From assembly GCF_015351405.1 (NCBI RefSeq), contig NZ_JADKMY010000002.1, forward strand, positions 248,001-312,000: a stretch of DNA of 64,000 nucleotides. The letters are read 5' to 3'. Below, in pieces: positions 34,524 through 44,542 of the stretch. The translations under genes were made by a program, and so were the position numbers. Below the pieces are notes generated by a model that was not told the origin of the DNA, made no database searches, and saw only the letters and a program-made list of their open reading frames with translations. Source of the DNA: Corynebacterium suicordis DSM 45110. Lineage in GTDB: Bacteria > Actinomycetota > Actinomycetes > Mycobacteriales > Mycobacteriaceae. Numbering within the stretch: position 1 is the stretch's first letter; the number at the start of each line of letters is the position of its first letter.

Positions 34524-35504
34524 ATGTCTCAACAACCACATACCTTTGAAGGTCGCCAACTCGACCGTCCACACGAGGATGTCGAGGATCAGGGCTTGGC
34601 CTTCGACCTCACCACCATCCAGCAGCGCGTCTCCCGCCGCAGTGTCCTGAGCCTCTTCGGTATCGGCGCTGGTGCCGGAGTGCTGGCCGCATGCTCACCT
34701 GGCTCGGGCACCACGGCTGCAACTTCTTCCTCCACCACGGCTGCGACTACCGCAGCAACCACTGCGGCCGCCACAGAAACTCTCACCGAGATGGTTTCCG
34801 AAACCGGCGGACCTTACCCCGGTGATGGATCCAACGGCCCGGATGTGCTGGAGAAAGTGGGCGTGGAGCGCACCGATATCCGCAGCAGCATCGGTGGAGG
34901 CGCCACAGCTGATGGCATCGCGATGACCCTCACCATGAACATCATCGACATGGTGAACAGCAACCAACCCATGAAGGGTGCCGCTGTCTACGTGTGGCAC
35001 GCGGACGCGCAGGGTCGCTACTCCATGTATTCCGAGGGCGTGGAGGACGAGACCTACCTGCGAGGTGTGCAGGTGGTGGGCGACGATGGCACCGTGACCT
35101 TCACCAGCGTGGTGCCCGGTTGTTATGACGGCCGCTTCCCCCACGTGCACTTCGAGGTATTCCCGGATAAGGATTCCATCTCGGATGCCAGCAATGCGGT
35201 GCTGACCAGCCAGATCGCCATCCCCGATGAAATCTGCGCGGCCGTGTACGAAGTCAGCAACTATGACGGCTCTTCGGAGAATTACTCCAAGGTGAGCCTG
35301 GAATCAGATGGCGTGTTCGGCGATGGAGCCGATGCCCAGGTTCCAGAATTCTCCGGCGATAATCGCTCGGGCTACACGCTGAAGATCGACGTGCCCATCG
35401 ATACCACCACCGAAAATAATTCCGGCGGAGGCATGGGTGGCGGAATGGGCGCCCCCGGTCGCTCCGGTGGTCCCGGAGGCCCAGGCGGCACTCCTCCGAA
35501 CTAA
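34524..35504 (+). CDS. Tat-exported lipoprotein, intradiol-dioxygenase-like
   Basis: A 326-residue protein of the intradiol ring-cleavage dioxygenase family. Catechol and protocatechuate dioxygenases bind Fe(III) with two Tyr and two His. Here the pieces are VYVWHADAQGRYSMY, PGCYDGRFPHVHFEVF (Tyr and the HVH pair) and a Tyr-containing segment. The N-terminus has a twin-arginine signal (SRRSVLSLFGIG) ending in a lipobox (VLAAC), so it is exported folded, perhaps with its metal, and lipid-anchored. A Thr/Ala linker follows. The C-terminal ~40 residues are Gly-rich (GGGMGGGMG). AGGACAG precedes the ATG. Extracytoplasmic forms exist in actinobacteria; the substrate is unknown. Confidence 0.82.
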   Translation: MSQQPHTFEGRQLDRPHEDVEDQGLAFDLTTIQQRVSRRSVLSLFGIGAGAGVLAACSPGSGTTAATSSSTTAATTAATTAAATETLTEMVSETGGPYPGDGSNGPDVLEKVGVERTDIRSSIGGGATADGIAMTLTMNIIDMVNSNQPMKGAAVYVWHADAQGRYSMYSEGVEDETYLRGVQVVGDDGTVTFTSVVPGCYDGRFPHVHFEVFPDKDSISDASNAVLTSQIAIPDEICAAVYEVSNYDGSSENYSKVSLESDGVFGDGADAQVPEFSGDNRSGYTLKIDVPIDTTTENNSGGGMGGGMGAPGRSGGPGGPGGTPPN

Positions 35505-35540
35505 ACCCAAGTAGTCGCGACTAAGCCCAACTGGTAGCGA

Positions 35541-36845
35541 CTAAGCGCGAACGTGGCCGTCGCCAGAGATGACCCACTTCGTGGAGGTCAGTTCTGGCAA
35601 CGCCATGGGGCCACGGGCGTGCAGCTTCTGCGTGGAAATGCCGATCTCCGCGCCGAAGCCGAACATCTCACCATCCGTCCATGCGGTGGAGGTGTTGATG
35701 GACAGAGCTGCGGAATCCACGTTGGTCTCAAAGTAGTTCAGCACGGAGGCATCCTTGGCAGAGATGGCCTCGGTGTGGCCGGAGCTGTACTTGGTGATGT
35801 GCTCCACGGCGCCTTCCACCCCGTCCACGATGGCGGCGGTGATATCGAAGCTCAGGTACTCATCGGTCCAGTCGCTCTCCTCGGCCTGAACCACGTCATC
35901 CACCAGGGAATCCAGCTCGGACTTGTTGCCATGAATGGTCACTCCCGCCTCTTGCAGGGCCACCAGCACGCGCTTCTTGTCCTCATCGGAGAGTGCCGAA
36001 TCCAAGAGCACCACCTCGGTGGCGTTGCAGACTGAGCAGCGACGGGTCTTACCGTTGATAACCAGCTTGATCGCCTCGTCCACATCGGCAGATCCGTCCA
36101 CGTAAAAGTGGCAGTTACCGGTGCCGGTTTCGATGGCTGGAACGGTCGCTCCCAGCACCACCGCGTTGATCAGTCCGGCACCACCGCGAGGAATCACCAG
36201 ATCCACCAAGCCGCGGGCGGTGATCAAATCCTGCACCGATTCGCGCGTCTCACAGGGCAGAAGCTGCACGATATCGCGGGAAAGGCCATGCTTTTCCGCC
36301 ACGTCCTGCAGGGTCTCCACCAGCTTCTCATTGGTGTAGCGCGCGGACTTGGAACCACGCAGAAGCGGCACGTTCCCGGACTTGATGGCTAGGCCAAAGG
36401 CATCCACGGTCACGTTGGGACGCGCCTCGTAGACCATGCCCATCACTCCCAGGGGCACGCGCACCTGCTTCATGCGCAGACCGTTGGGGCGGTTAAATCC
36501 GCGGACGATCTCGCCCACGGGATCTGGCAGGCCCACCACCTGGCGCAAGCCATCGGCGATGCCCTTGATGCGCTCTTCGTCGAGAGCAAGACGATCCAGA
36601 AGAGAATCGTTGAAGCCGTTTTCCCGGCCGGCTTCCAGATCCTTCTCGTTGGCAGCCAGAATTGCTGGGACGTTGGCCTCCAGCGCGTCTGCGGAATCCT
36701 GCAGCAGATCGTTCTTCTGCTGGGTGGACAGCATGGTGTGCTGGCTCACAGCCTTGGCCTTGCGCGCCTTGGTCAGAACGTCATCGCGTTCGGCCTGGCG
36801 CTCGGGGGAAAGTTCAGTTGCAGTCTTTGTGCTCTGATCAGTCAT
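35541..36845 (-). CDS. proA: Gamma-glutamyl phosphate reductase
   Basis: A 434-residue enzyme that reduces gamma-glutamyl phosphate to glutamate semialdehyde with NADPH, the second step of proline synthesis. The active-site cysteine lies in RRCSVCNATEV (Cys273). The aldehyde-dehydrogenase-type blocks VPLGVMGMVYEARPNVT and LLRGSKSARYTN are present, as is the terminal GPMALPELTSTKWVISG. ATG 36845 (MTDQSTK) is used; TTG 36854 is possible because AGGA fits it better. It lies about 105 bp downstream of proB on the same strand. Confidence 0.96.
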   Translation of the reverse strand: MTDQSTKTATELSPERQAERDDVLTKARKAKAVSQHTMLSTQQKNDLLQDSADALEANVPAILAANEKDLEAGRENGFNDSLLDRLALDEERIKGIADGLRQVVGLPDPVGEIVRGFNRPNGLRMKQVRVPLGVMGMVYEARPNVTVDAFGLAIKSGNVPLLRGSKSARYTNEKLVETLQDVAEKHGLSRDIVQLLPCETRESVQDLITARGLVDLVIPRGGAGLINAVVLGATVPAIETGTGNCHFYVDGSADVDEAIKLVINGKTRRCSVCNATEVVLLDSALSDEDKKRVLVALQEAGVTIHGNKSELDSLVDDVVQAEESDWTDEYLSFDITAAIVDGVEGAVEHITKYSSGHTEAISAKDASVLNYFETNVDSAALSINTSTAWTDGEMFGFGAEIGISTQKLHARGPMALPELTSTKWVISGDGHVRA

Positions 36846-36935
36846 GGCATTCAATGTTACGGAGCTTCCTCATGCACTGCAGAAAACCCCGGTCTCGCCA
36901 CTGCATTTCAGGGACAAACCGGGGAACAAACTTCG

Positions 36936-36953
36936 CTTTTTATTCGACGCCTA
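36936..36953 (-). repeat. Dispersed GGCGTCG-purine motif at the proB 3' end
   Basis: On the minus strand AGGCGTCGAATAAAAAG, overlapping the proB stop codon. The upstream GGT is degraded to TAG. Confidence 0.45.
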
Positions 36954-38306
36954 GCGCGGGAGCTGCGCGCGGTTTGAATACGTAGAGAGGTAGTCAGCGT
37001 GCACCACGGGACGCTGAGCGATATCGGGCAGCTCACGCGTGGACTTACCGATCATTCCGTCCAGCATGGTGGAGTCATAGCTGACTTCGCCGCGGCCCAC
37101 GAGCTGGCCATCATCGCCGACAATATCCACCACCTGGCCCTGAGAGAAGTCTCCCTCCACGCGGGTGATGCCCACGGGAAGCAGGGAGTTGCGGCTATCG
37201 GAGATCGCACGCACGGCTCCAGCATCCAGGTGCAGGCGGCCGTGGGATTCAGCAGCGTAGAGCACCCAGAACTTCCACGCGGAGAGGCGATCCTCCTGCG
37301 GCCAGAAGCATGTTCCCACCTTGGCATCATTCAGAGCAGCACCGATGTTGTCCATGGCCGTGAGCAGCACTGGCACGCCCGCGCGGGATGCCAAACGCGC
37401 TGCGGACACCTTGGCGGCCATGCCACCGGTGCCCAAGCGCCCGCCATCTCCGGCAACCACTCCGCGCAGGTCCTTGCCTGATTTCACCTCGGGCACGAAC
37501 TGCGCACCTGGCTCGGCAGGGTTGCGGTCGAAGAGGCCATCCACGTCAGAGAGTAGGAAGAGCGCATCCGCGAACACCAGGTGGCTCACCACAGCGGCCA
37601 GGCGATCGTTATCGCCGAAGCGCATGTTTGAGGTAGCTACGGTGTCATTCTCGTTGACGATGGGAACGGCCTTGAGCTGGCGCAGGCGGTCGATCGTGCG
37701 CTGGGCGTTCCGAGCTCGATCGCGCACGCCGGCGTCGGACGCAGTGAGCAACACCTGGCCGATGGTGCGGCCGTAACGGGCGAAGCTACGTGCCCACTCC
37801 TGGGCCAGAAGGACCTGCCCCACGGACGCGGCGGCCTGCTTGGTGGCCAGGTCAGTTGGCTTCTGGTTGAGCTGCAAAGGGCCCATTCCGCAGGCCACGG
37901 CGCCGGAGGAGACCACCACCACGTCGGTGCCGCGAGCCATGCGGGCTTCGAGGGCATCGGCGATGATGTCAATGCGGCGGGGATCCACGCGGCCGTCATC
38001 ATCGGTGAGTGAGGATGAACCGATCTTCACCACGATGCGGCGAGCAGCGGCGATCTCATCGCGAAACTTGGAATCATGACCCATCGCTGGGTGGTTCTCT
38101 TCGATTTCCGCGTCCGGGAACTCGATGGTGGTTGCAGGCACCACCGGTCCGGGTCGGTGCACCGGCCGGGTTCCATAGCCCTCAACTGGGATGAAAGGCT
38201 CCGCAGCCTCAGTTGGTCCCGGGTACCCGAGACCAAATGCTGCGCTGGACGCTTCGCGTTCATCGGCAGGATGTGCGAAATTGTCTTCGTTATCCGCGTG
38301 TGACAT
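36951..38306 (-). CDS. proB: Glutamate 5-kinase with an unusual N-terminal extension
   Basis: A 451-residue enzyme that phosphorylates glutamate on its gamma carboxylate, the first and feedback-inhibited step of proline synthesis. The kinase core starts at about residue 81 ([13 protein letters not shown], then [49 protein letters not shown]). A C-terminal PUA domain follows ([23 protein letters not shown]). Typical ProB proteins are ~370 residues and begin at the core; here ~75 residues of acidic, Pro-rich sequence precede it. Starting at ATG 38084 (MGHDSKFRD) would give a normal length, but neither start has a strong Shine-Dalgarno. Confidence 0.93.
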   Translation of the reverse strand: MSHADNEDNFAHPADEREASSAAFGLGYPGPTEAAEPFIPVEGYGTRPVHRPGPVVPATTIEFPDAEIEENHPAMGHDSKFRDEIAAARRIVVKIGSSSLTDDDGRVDPRRIDIIADALEARMARGTDVVVVSSGAVACGMGPLQLNQKPTDLATKQAAASVGQVLLAQEWARSFARYGRTIGQVLLTASDAGVRDRARNAQRTIDRLRQLKAVPIVNENDTVATSNMRFGDNDRLAAVVSHLVFADALFLLSDVDGLFDRNPAEPGAQFVPEVKSGKDLRGVVAGDGGRLGTGGMAAKVSAARLASRAGVPVLLTAMDNIGAALNDAKVGTCFWPQEDRLSAWKFWVLYAAESHGRLHLDAGAVRAISDSRNSLLPVGITRVEGDFSQGQVVDIVGDDGQLVGRGEVSYDSTMLDGMIGKSTRELPDIAQRPVVHADYLSTYSNRAQLPR

Positions 38307-38413
38307 ACCCGCCAGTATGCCAGCCATTGCACGCGAGCGTTAAAAACCGACTGGGCGATTCCATATCCCCGGCAGGCCGCAGTCTGGGGCAACCCGCGGG
38401 GATGAGGTGGCCT

Positions 38414-39928
38414 TTAGCCTTCCCAGCGCTCGGTTTCTGCTACTTCCCCATCGCCGTAATCGAACTCGTCGATGAGTCCGCGGCGAGCCTGGGAAGCGCG
38501 CTTGCGCTCTTCAGACGTGGAGCGCTGATTCTTTTCCAGGCGCTGGTCAGTTCCGCGCCCGGTCGGGGTGAGATCCACGCCTGCTGCGGTCTGCGGATCC
38601 CACTCGAACGTGATGGCACCGATGGTGACCTCAGAGCCCTCGACAGCTCCGGCCTTCCACAACTCCTGCTCCACCCCGGCCTTGGCCAGGCGATCGGCGA
38701 GGAAGCCCACGGCCTCATCATTTTCGAAGTCGGTTTGCTTGATCCAGCGCTCCAGCTTTTCCCCGGTGACGATGAAAGCGTTATCAAACTCTGGATCCAC
38801 GGACACCTCAAACTCCGCGAACTTGCCGCCGCGCGCGTTCTTCCGCAGGCTCTGCGGGGTGATGATCTGCGCGGGCTTAACCTCCGCGGGGTTCTTCTTG
38901 CGGTGCTGCTGGATGATCTCCGCGAGCGCATACTTCAACTCGTTGAGACCCTTATGCGCCACGGTGGAGATGCGGAAGATGGGCCAGCCGAACTCCTTGA
39001 GCTCTTCTTCCTGCAGGTCCGCCATGTCTTCGGCATCCGGCACATCCATCTTGTTGAGGATGATCACGCGAGGGCGATCACGCAGGTCTCCCAAACCGGA
39101 ATCCGTGGCCAGCTCGGACTGGTAATTAGCCAGTTCTTTTTCCAGCGCGCGGATATCGTCCAACGGGTTGCGGTCGGATTCCAGGTTCGCGGCATCCACC
39201 ACGTGCGCCAGCACAGCGGTGCGCTCCACGTGCCGCAGGAAGTCCAATCCCAAGCCCTTGCCTTCGCTGGCTCCCGGGATCAGACCGGGTACATCGGCCA
39301 TGGTGAACACTTCATTGCCCACGCTCACCACACCGAGGTTCGGCACCAACGTGGTGAACGGGTAATCGGCAATCTTCGGCTTTGCAGCAGAGAGCACGGA
39401 GATGAGCGAGGACTTGCCCGCGGAGGGGAAGCCCACCAGGCCCACGTCCGCCATGGACTTGAGCTCCAGGGTGATTTCCTTGGCCTCGCCGGGCTCACCC
39501 AGCAGGGCAAAACCGGGAGCCTTGCGAGCCTTGGAGACCAGCGAGGCATTGCCCAAACCACCATGACCGCCTTCGGCCACGATCATCCGGGTGCCCACAC
39601 CGGTGAGGTCAGCGAGCACCTCTCCGCGGTGATCCAGCACCACGGTGCCTTCCGGTACGGGAAGCACGCGGTCTTCACCGCGGGCACCGTGCCGGTGATC
39701 GCCCGAGCCATTGCCACCGCGGCCAGCGCGAACGTGCGGGTGGAAGTGAAAGTCCAGCAGCGTGTGGACCTGTGCGGTGACCTCGAGGACGATATCTCCG
39801 CCGTGGCCACCGTTACCGCCGTCTGGGCCGCCCAGTGGCACGAACTTCTCTCGGTGAACAGAGGCACAGCCATGTCCTCCGTCGCCAGCTTGCAGGTGCA
39901 AGGCCACGCGGTCAACGAATTGCGGCAT
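38414..39928 (-). CDS. obg: GTPase Obg/CgtA, 50S assembly factor
   Basis: A 504-residue GTPase involved in large-subunit assembly and stress response. The Gly-rich Obg domain comes first ([34 protein letters not shown]). The G domain follows ([45 protein letters not shown]), then the OCT domain (about residues 320-400). The last ~100 residues are an acidic tail ([24 protein letters not shown]), longer than in E. coli but usual in actinobacteria. ATG 39928 has AAAGGAAA upstream. It is separated from rpmA by a terminator. Confidence 0.97.
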   Translation of the reverse strand: MPQFVDRVALHLQAGDGGHGCASVHREKFVPLGGPDGGNGGHGGDIVLEVTAQVHTLLDFHFHPHVRAGRGGNGSGDHRHGARGEDRVLPVPEGTVVLDHRGEVLADLTGVGTRMIVAEGGHGGLGNASLVSKARKAPGFALLGEPGEAKEITLELKSMADVGLVGFPSAGKSSLISVLSAAKPKIADYPFTTLVPNLGVVSVGNEVFTMADVPGLIPGASEGKGLGLDFLRHVERTAVLAHVVDAANLESDRNPLDDIRALEKELANYQSELATDSGLGDLRDRPRVIILNKMDVPDAEDMADLQEEELKEFGWPIFRISTVAHKGLNELKYALAEIIQQHRKKNPAEVKPAQIITPQSLRKNARGGKFAEFEVSVDPEFDNAFIVTGEKLERWIKQTDFENDEAVGFLADRLAKAGVEQELWKAGAVEGSEVTIGAITFEWDPQTAAGVDLTPTGRGTDQRLEKNQRSTSEERKRASQARRGLIDEFDYGDGEVAETERWEG

Positions 39929-40040
39929 GAGCAGTTTCCTTTCAAAAGAGAAGACACGTGCGCTGGGAAAATCCCCCACGCTTGCGTGTGTAAATCAGTG
40001 AAGCACCATGGCGGTTTAGAACCATTGTCCGGCGCTCATA

Positions 40041-40079
40041 AAAAATCCGCCAGCAGGATGTTCTCCATCCCACTGGCGG
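40041..40079 (-). terminator. Terminator after rplU-rpmA
   Basis: CCGCCAG / CTGGCGG stem with inner GGATG / CATCC pairing; the minus-strand transcript ends in ATTTTTTA. It separates the ribosomal-protein operon from obg, which must then have its own promoter or be reached by read-through. Confidence 0.75.
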
Positions 40080-40100
40080 TGTAAAACGATGTGCGGGGCT

Positions 40101-40367
40101 TTAGGCCTCGACAGCCTCGTTTTCAACGATGTTCACCATACGGCGGTTGCGCTTGGTGCCGAACTGCACTGCGCCTGCCTTGAGTGCGAACAAGGTGTCG
40201 TCGCCACCACGGCCGACGTTCTCGCCTGGGTGGAAAGAGGTTCCGCGCTGACGGATCAAGATCTCGCCTGCCTTCACCTGCTGGCCACCAAATCGCTTCA
40301 CACCGAGACGCTTGGACTCGGAGTCACGACCGTTGCTGGAGCTAGATGCACCCTTCTTGTGTGCCAT
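40101..40367 (-). CDS. rpmA: 50S ribosomal protein L27
   Basis: An 88-residue basic protein near the peptidyl-transferase centre. It starts [20 protein letters not shown] and carries [24 protein letters not shown] in full, both diagnostic. AGGAGGG precedes the ATG. It lies 41 bp downstream of rplU, in the universal rplU-rpmA order. The Ser-rich N-terminus (no additional leader) is as in other actinobacteria; no cleavage-dependent extension of the Firmicutes type is present. Confidence 0.98.
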   Translation of the reverse strand: MAHKKGASSSSNGRDSESKRLGVKRFGGQQVKAGEILIRQRGTSFHPGENVGRGGDDTLFALKAGAVQFGTKRNRRMVNIVENEAVEA

Positions 40368-40408
40368 TGTGTCTCCCTCCTAAAGGAAGTGTTAAGTGCC
40401 TCGGTTAA

Positions 40409-40711
40409 TTACTTGATGCCAGCAACCTTCAGAACCGTGAGGTCCTGACGGTGGCCGTAACGGCGCTTGTAGCCGGTCTTGTTGCGGTAACGCATGCCGT
40501 TGATCTTGGGGCCACGGACGTGCTCCACGATCTCAGCGTTCACAGTGATCTTGGCAAGCTGGTCACCGGTGGTGACATCAGATCCGTCGACGACGAGAAC
40601 CGGGGAGAGAGCCACGGACGTACCTGGCTCACCCTCGATCTTCTCGACCTTGACGAGGTCACCTTCGGCAACCTTGTACTGCTTGCCGCCGGTCTTGACG
40701 ATCGCGTACAT
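40409..40711 (-). CDS. rplU: 50S ribosomal protein L21
   Basis: A 100-residue large-subunit protein. [18 protein letters not shown] at the start and the C-terminal [21 protein letters not shown] are diagnostic. The ribosome-binding site is GGGGTAG. It follows a ~330-bp non-coding leader on the minus strand and precedes rpmA. No L21 autoregulatory element could be identified by eye. Confidence 0.98.
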   Translation of the reverse strand: MYAIVKTGGKQYKVAEGDLVKVEKIEGEPGTSVALSPVLVVDGSDVTTGDQLAKITVNAEIVEHVRGPKINGMRYRNKTGYKRRYGHRQDLTVLKVAGIK

Positions 40712-41041
40712 ATAGGGCTACCCCTTTTTTCTCTCTTCGACTCAGGAACTCCCCCGAAGCACCACTTTAAGGTGTTGCGAGCTCGTCCTGACTGGACAAT
40801 ATGTTTTCACTGCGTTCTCTTTGCCAGAGTGTTTCGCGCCCCCACGCCAATGCCGGAACATCTTCAGTGGTGTTTCGCGAACCGGTGAGGGAATCCCGCA
40901 AAAATGGGAGACTCTAGTGCGCAGGGATGCGCAGGTCACCGGCAAATCGAACAGCGACTGCTCAAGACTACCCGTTAACGTGGCGATTACCAAAATCTCT
41001 CGCCAGGCCCAACGGCCACCCTTCAGCAGCCACGCAAATCG
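40712..41041 (-). other. Leader region between rne and rplU
   Basis: About 330 bp with no convincing gene. An 83-codon minus-strand open frame (40742-40993) has no Shine-Dalgarno and no protein-like composition. The region should contain the rplU promoter and a long 5' leader. Near the start codon the minus strand is purine-rich (GAGAGAAAAAAGGGG). No clear terminator for rne is seen. Confidence 0.5.
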
Positions 41042-44000
41042 CTAGTTGGAGCGCCGAACAACGCGCCTTCTGCGACCCTTCTTTTCTTCCGACGCCGCCC
41101 CTGAGCCACCACGCTGTGGCTTCTCATTCACGGGATTGCGTTCCGGTTGTGCCGCAGCTTTCCCACCTCGGCGAGAATTACCCGATTCCGCAGCGGGAGA
41201 ATCCGTCGCGAAGTCTTCCCGCTTGGGAGGAATGTCCGAGCGAGAATTTCCTCGGGTCTGGCGCTTCCTCCGTGGCGAGGATTCAAACTGCTCGCGAGCC
41301 TGCTCGAAGGATTTCTTGGAACCCTGCTGCTGAGCACCCTTCTTCTCCGGGATGTTCTGCTCAGGAGCATTCTGCACAGAATCCTCGCGTGCCGGGCTGG
41401 TCACCTTGCGCACTACACGACGTCCGCGTCGACGAGACTCGGAACGCTGCGCGGCCACGCGATCGGCCGAAGAAGTGGCCTTCGCAGAGGTGTGACGGGG
41501 AGACTTACCGGCACCATTGCCACCCTTTGGCGAGACCACGCGCTGGTCTCCGTAGTCATTCTCATTGGCTTCAGACTTGGCTGGGGCCTGGGTGTCTGCC
41601 GGGGCGTGGCGTCGAACCACTCGACGGACCCGACGACGCTGCGAGGCCGAAGTGCCCCGGTTACGCCGGGAATCCGACTCGTCAGTGCCCTGGTCACGAG
41701 AATCAGCAGCGCGCGGAGAATCCACGGCGGTCTGATCCTGGCTGGCCTCAGAGTCCGTAGCGCGCTCGGAACGCTTGGAGCGCTGAGCCTGGCGACGGGT
41801 GCGCTGTGGCGCATCCTGCTTGGCGGAAGACTTTTCGGTGGCCTTTTCCTGAGCCTTTTCCGGCGCGTTGTCCGCAGCCTTGTTTACATCAGAGTTGTCT
41901 ACGTCCGACTTCTCTGCACCGCGATCCGCGTTCTGAACTCGCTCCTGCGACTGCTCCCGACGCTGTTTCTCCCGACGAGCCTGCTGGCGCTCCTTGCGGT
42001 TGCCATGATCTCGGCGTGGCCGATCGTCCTCTTCTTCCTCATGCTCCACTGGATCAGCGTGCAGGATCACGCCGCGGCCGTCGCAGGCCTCGCACTCGGT
42101 GGAGAAAGTCTCCAGCAAGCCGATGCCCAGGCGCTTGCGGGTCATCTGCACCAGGCCGAGGGAAGTTACCTCGGACACCTTGTGACGGGTACGGTCCCGG
42201 CCCAGGTATTCGGTCAGACGACGCAGAACCAGATCGCGGTTTTCCTCCAAGACCATGTCGATGAAGTCCACCACGATCATTCCGCCCAAGTCCCGCAGGC
42301 GCATCTGCCGGACGATCTCCTCGGCGGCTTCCAGGTTGTTCTGGGTGACGGTTTCCTCGAGATTGCCGCCGGAGCCAATAAAGGAGCCTGTGTTCACGTC
42401 GATGACTGTCATGGCCTCGGTCTTGTCGAAGACCAGGTGGCCACCGGAAGGCAGCCACACCTTGCGGCTCAGGGCCTTGGATAGCTGCTGATCCAGCTCC
42501 ATTCCCTCGAAAATGTCCTGGCCACCGTGCTGTTCAGGGTGCCACTTCACCACGCGATCTTTGAGATCGGCAGCCATGCGGCTGACGTAATCGCGCACGG
42601 TTGCCCAGGACTTATCGCCATCCACGATGAGCTGGGAGAAATCGCGGTTGAGGATATCGCGGATCACCTTGATCAGCATGTTCGGCTCTTCGTAGAGCGT
42701 CACTGGCTGGGTGCCCTTGGAGCTGCGGGCCTTTTCCTCTTCCTGCAGCACGTTTTCCCACATGTCATGCAGACGGTTCACATCTTCGCCGATGTGCTCC
42801 TCGGAAGCGTTCTCTGCAGCGGTACGGATGATCGCTCCGCCCTCACCTGGGATAACGCGCGAAAGAATCGCCTTGAGACGCTTGCGCTCAGCCTCTGGAA
42901 GCTTGCGCGAAATACCCGCGGTGGTGCCGCCTGGGAAGTACACCAGGTAGCGGCCAGCAAAACTGATGCGCGCGGTCAGGCGAGCGCCCTTGTGACCCAC
43001 GGGATCCTTGATGACCTGCACCATGATCTGATCGCCGGAACGCAGCGCAGATTCGATGCGGCGATTCTTGCTGTGCAGATGTGGGGAATGCCAGTTCATC
43101 TCACCCGCGTACAGCACCGCATTGCGGCCGGTGCCCAGGTCGATGAACGCGGCTTCCATGCTGGACAGCACGTTTTGCACGGTGCCCAGGTACACGTTGC
43201 CCACCATTGAGTTCTGGGTATCGCTGGTCACGAAATGCTCCACGAGCATGCCGTCTTCCACCACGCCGACCTGCGTGGTCAGGCCTGGATGATCGGTGCG
43301 CTCGGAATCCCGCACCACCATCACCCGCTCCACGGATTCGCGGCGCGCGAGGAATTCGCTGCGGCTCACAACCTGGCGGGAATCATCGCGATTCTCCGCC
43401 TTCCACCGACGCCGAGACTCCAACCGCGTACTCCCCTTAAAACGCACGGGTTCATCGACGATATCCGCCTCATCCCGCTCCGCTGGGTGTAGCTTGTCCT
43501 TATCTTCTTCCGACGCCACCTCGGACTCAATCCGCTCTGGCTTGGACTCAGCTGGGCTCTCTTCCGGCTGAGGCTCGGATTGGCGAAGCTCGTCTTGTTG
43601 TGAGTCTGCTTCTGCCCCGCTCACACCTCGTCGCACCACACGGCGGACTCGGCGCACCTTGCGCTTGGGGTTGTCGTGGGCTGCAGGGATTTCAGCCTCG
43701 GTAGCGTCAGATTCGGCGGAGCTGGATTCTGCAGCACCCTTCTCTGCGCGCTCATCGCCACGGGCGTCTTCATGGTTGAACAGCGGCGCGATCACCAGAT
43801 CCACCGCATCGTCCAGAGCATCCCGCTGCGGTTCATCCTGAGCAGGAGTTTCCTGCTTGGCAACCTGTGGCTCTGTCTGCTCTTGCTCAGCCTGCTTCGC
43901 GGCGGCCTTTTTCGGTGCCGCCTTCTTCACGGTCCTCCGTCGAGTGCGCTTCGGCCGCTCCGAGTTCTCGCTCTTTGCTGCAGCTTCTTCCCCAGCGTTG

Positions 44001-44542
44001 CCTGCAGCGTTATCAGCAGGCTTTTCTTCTGGGGTGTCCTGCGAAACCTCGGACGGAGCCGTATTCGCCAATGGCGCTGGGGTCTCAGTCTTGAGTTCCG
44101 CTGGAGCCTCTACCTGCGCGTCAGTGGATTCCTCGGTGGGCAGTTCGGCCGTCTTTTGCGCTGTCTTGCCCTTAACCGCGGTCTTCTTAGCCGTGGTGGA
44201 CTTCTTGGCTGCAGTCTTCTTCGCAGCTGGCGACTTAGCGTTGGACTTCTTGGCGGTCGATTTCTTCGCCTTGGGGGAAGTCTTCTTCGGCGCTTTGCTG
44301 GCGTCGCTCCCCTCATCACCCGGTGCCACGGTCAGCGAGTCCAACAACATCTCTGCCTGCTGGCGAGTCACCGTCGAGGCGGGGCGTTTGTCAGAAACTC
44401 CCTGGCTGGAAAGGATTTGCAGCACATCGCCGCTGGAAGCACCAAGCATTTTGGCCAGGGCATGCACGCGGGTCTTTTCACCCAATTCTGCCTTGTTAAT
44501 TTTCGCAGCCTGAGCTGCTAATTCTGGGCTAAATGTAGCCAC
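41042..44542 (-). CDS. rne: Ribonuclease E/G with long disordered arms
   Basis: A 1166-residue endoribonuclease for mRNA decay and rRNA processing. The N-terminal ~90 residues resemble the IF2-N-like module (VHALAKMLGASSGDVLQILSSQG). An arm rich in Lys, Ala, Glu and Arg follows to about residue 410. Then comes the S1 domain (GNVYLGTVQNVLSSMEAAFIDLG), the 5'-sensor and DNase-I-like catalytic region (DVNTGSFIG, GGMIVVDFIDM) and the zinc link CEACDGRG. The C-terminal ~300 residues are again Arg/Lys-rich and disordered. GTG 44542 is the start because AAGGAG lies 5 nt upstream. The gene is upstream of rplU-rpmA, as in other actinobacteria. RRVVRR-type peptides recur in both arms. Confidence 0.95.
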   Translation of the reverse strand: MATFSPELAAQAAKINKAELGEKTRVHALAKMLGASSGDVLQILSSQGVSDKRPASTVTRQQAEMLLDSLTVAPGDEGSDASKAPKKTSPKAKKSTAKKSNAKSPAAKKTAAKKSTTAKKTAVKGKTAQKTAELPTEESTDAQVEAPAELKTETPAPLANTAPSEVSQDTPEEKPADNAAGNAGEEAAAKSENSERPKRTRRRTVKKAAPKKAAAKQAEQEQTEPQVAKQETPAQDEPQRDALDDAVDLVIAPLFNHEDARGDERAEKGAAESSSAESDATEAEIPAAHDNPKRKVRRVRRVVRRGVSGAEADSQQDELRQSEPQPEESPAESKPERIESEVASEEDKDKLHPAERDEADIVDEPVRFKGSTRLESRRRWKAENRDDSRQVVSRSEFLARRESVERVMVVRDSERTDHPGLTTQVGVVEDGMLVEHFVTSDTQNSMVGNVYLGTVQNVLSSMEAAFIDLGTGRNAVLYAGEMNWHSPHLHSKNRRIESALRSGDQIMVQVIKDPVGHKGARLTARISFAGRYLVYFPGGTTAGISRKLPEAERKRLKAILSRVIPGEGGAIIRTAAENASEEHIGEDVNRLHDMWENVLQEEEKARSSKGTQPVTLYEEPNMLIKVIRDILNRDFSQLIVDGDKSWATVRDYVSRMAADLKDRVVKWHPEQHGGQDIFEGMELDQQLSKALSRKVWLPSGGHLVFDKTEAMTVIDVNTGSFIGSGGNLEETVTQNNLEAAEEIVRQMRLRDLGGMIVVDFIDMVLEENRDLVLRRLTEYLGRDRTRHKVSEVTSLGLVQMTRKRLGIGLLETFSTECEACDGRGVILHADPVEHEEEEDDRPRRDHGNRKERQQARREKQRREQSQERVQNADRGAEKSDVDNSDVNKAADNAPEKAQEKATEKSSAKQDAPQRTRRQAQRSKRSERATDSEASQDQTAVDSPRAADSRDQGTDESDSRRNRGTSASQRRRVRRVVRRHAPADTQAPAKSEANENDYGDQRVVSPKGGNGAGKSPRHTSAKATSSADRVAAQRSESRRRGRRVVRKVTSPAREDSVQNAPEQNIPEKKGAQQQGSKKSFEQAREQFESSPRRKRQTRGNSRSDIPPKREDFATDSPAAESGNSRRGGKAAAQPERNPVNEKPQRGGSGAASEEKKGRRRRVVRRSN
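41077..41101 (-). repeat. Dispersed GGCGGCGTCG-purine motif, C-terminal arm of rne
   Basis: GGGCGGCGTCGGAAGAAAAG then AAGGG on the minus strand, coding AASEEKKGR. Confidence 0.6.
43498..43520 (-). repeat. Dispersed GGTGGCGTCG-purine motif, N-terminal arm of rne
   Basis: GGTGGCGTCGGAAGAAGATA on the minus strand, coding VASEEDKD. Confidence 0.6.

Noticed and set aside
38213..40084. A 623-codon open frame on the + strand across obg
   Set aside because: It lies wholly antisense to obg and the proB start. Long antisense frames arise from high GC at codon position 3; its translation has no recognisable domain and it has no ribosome-binding site.
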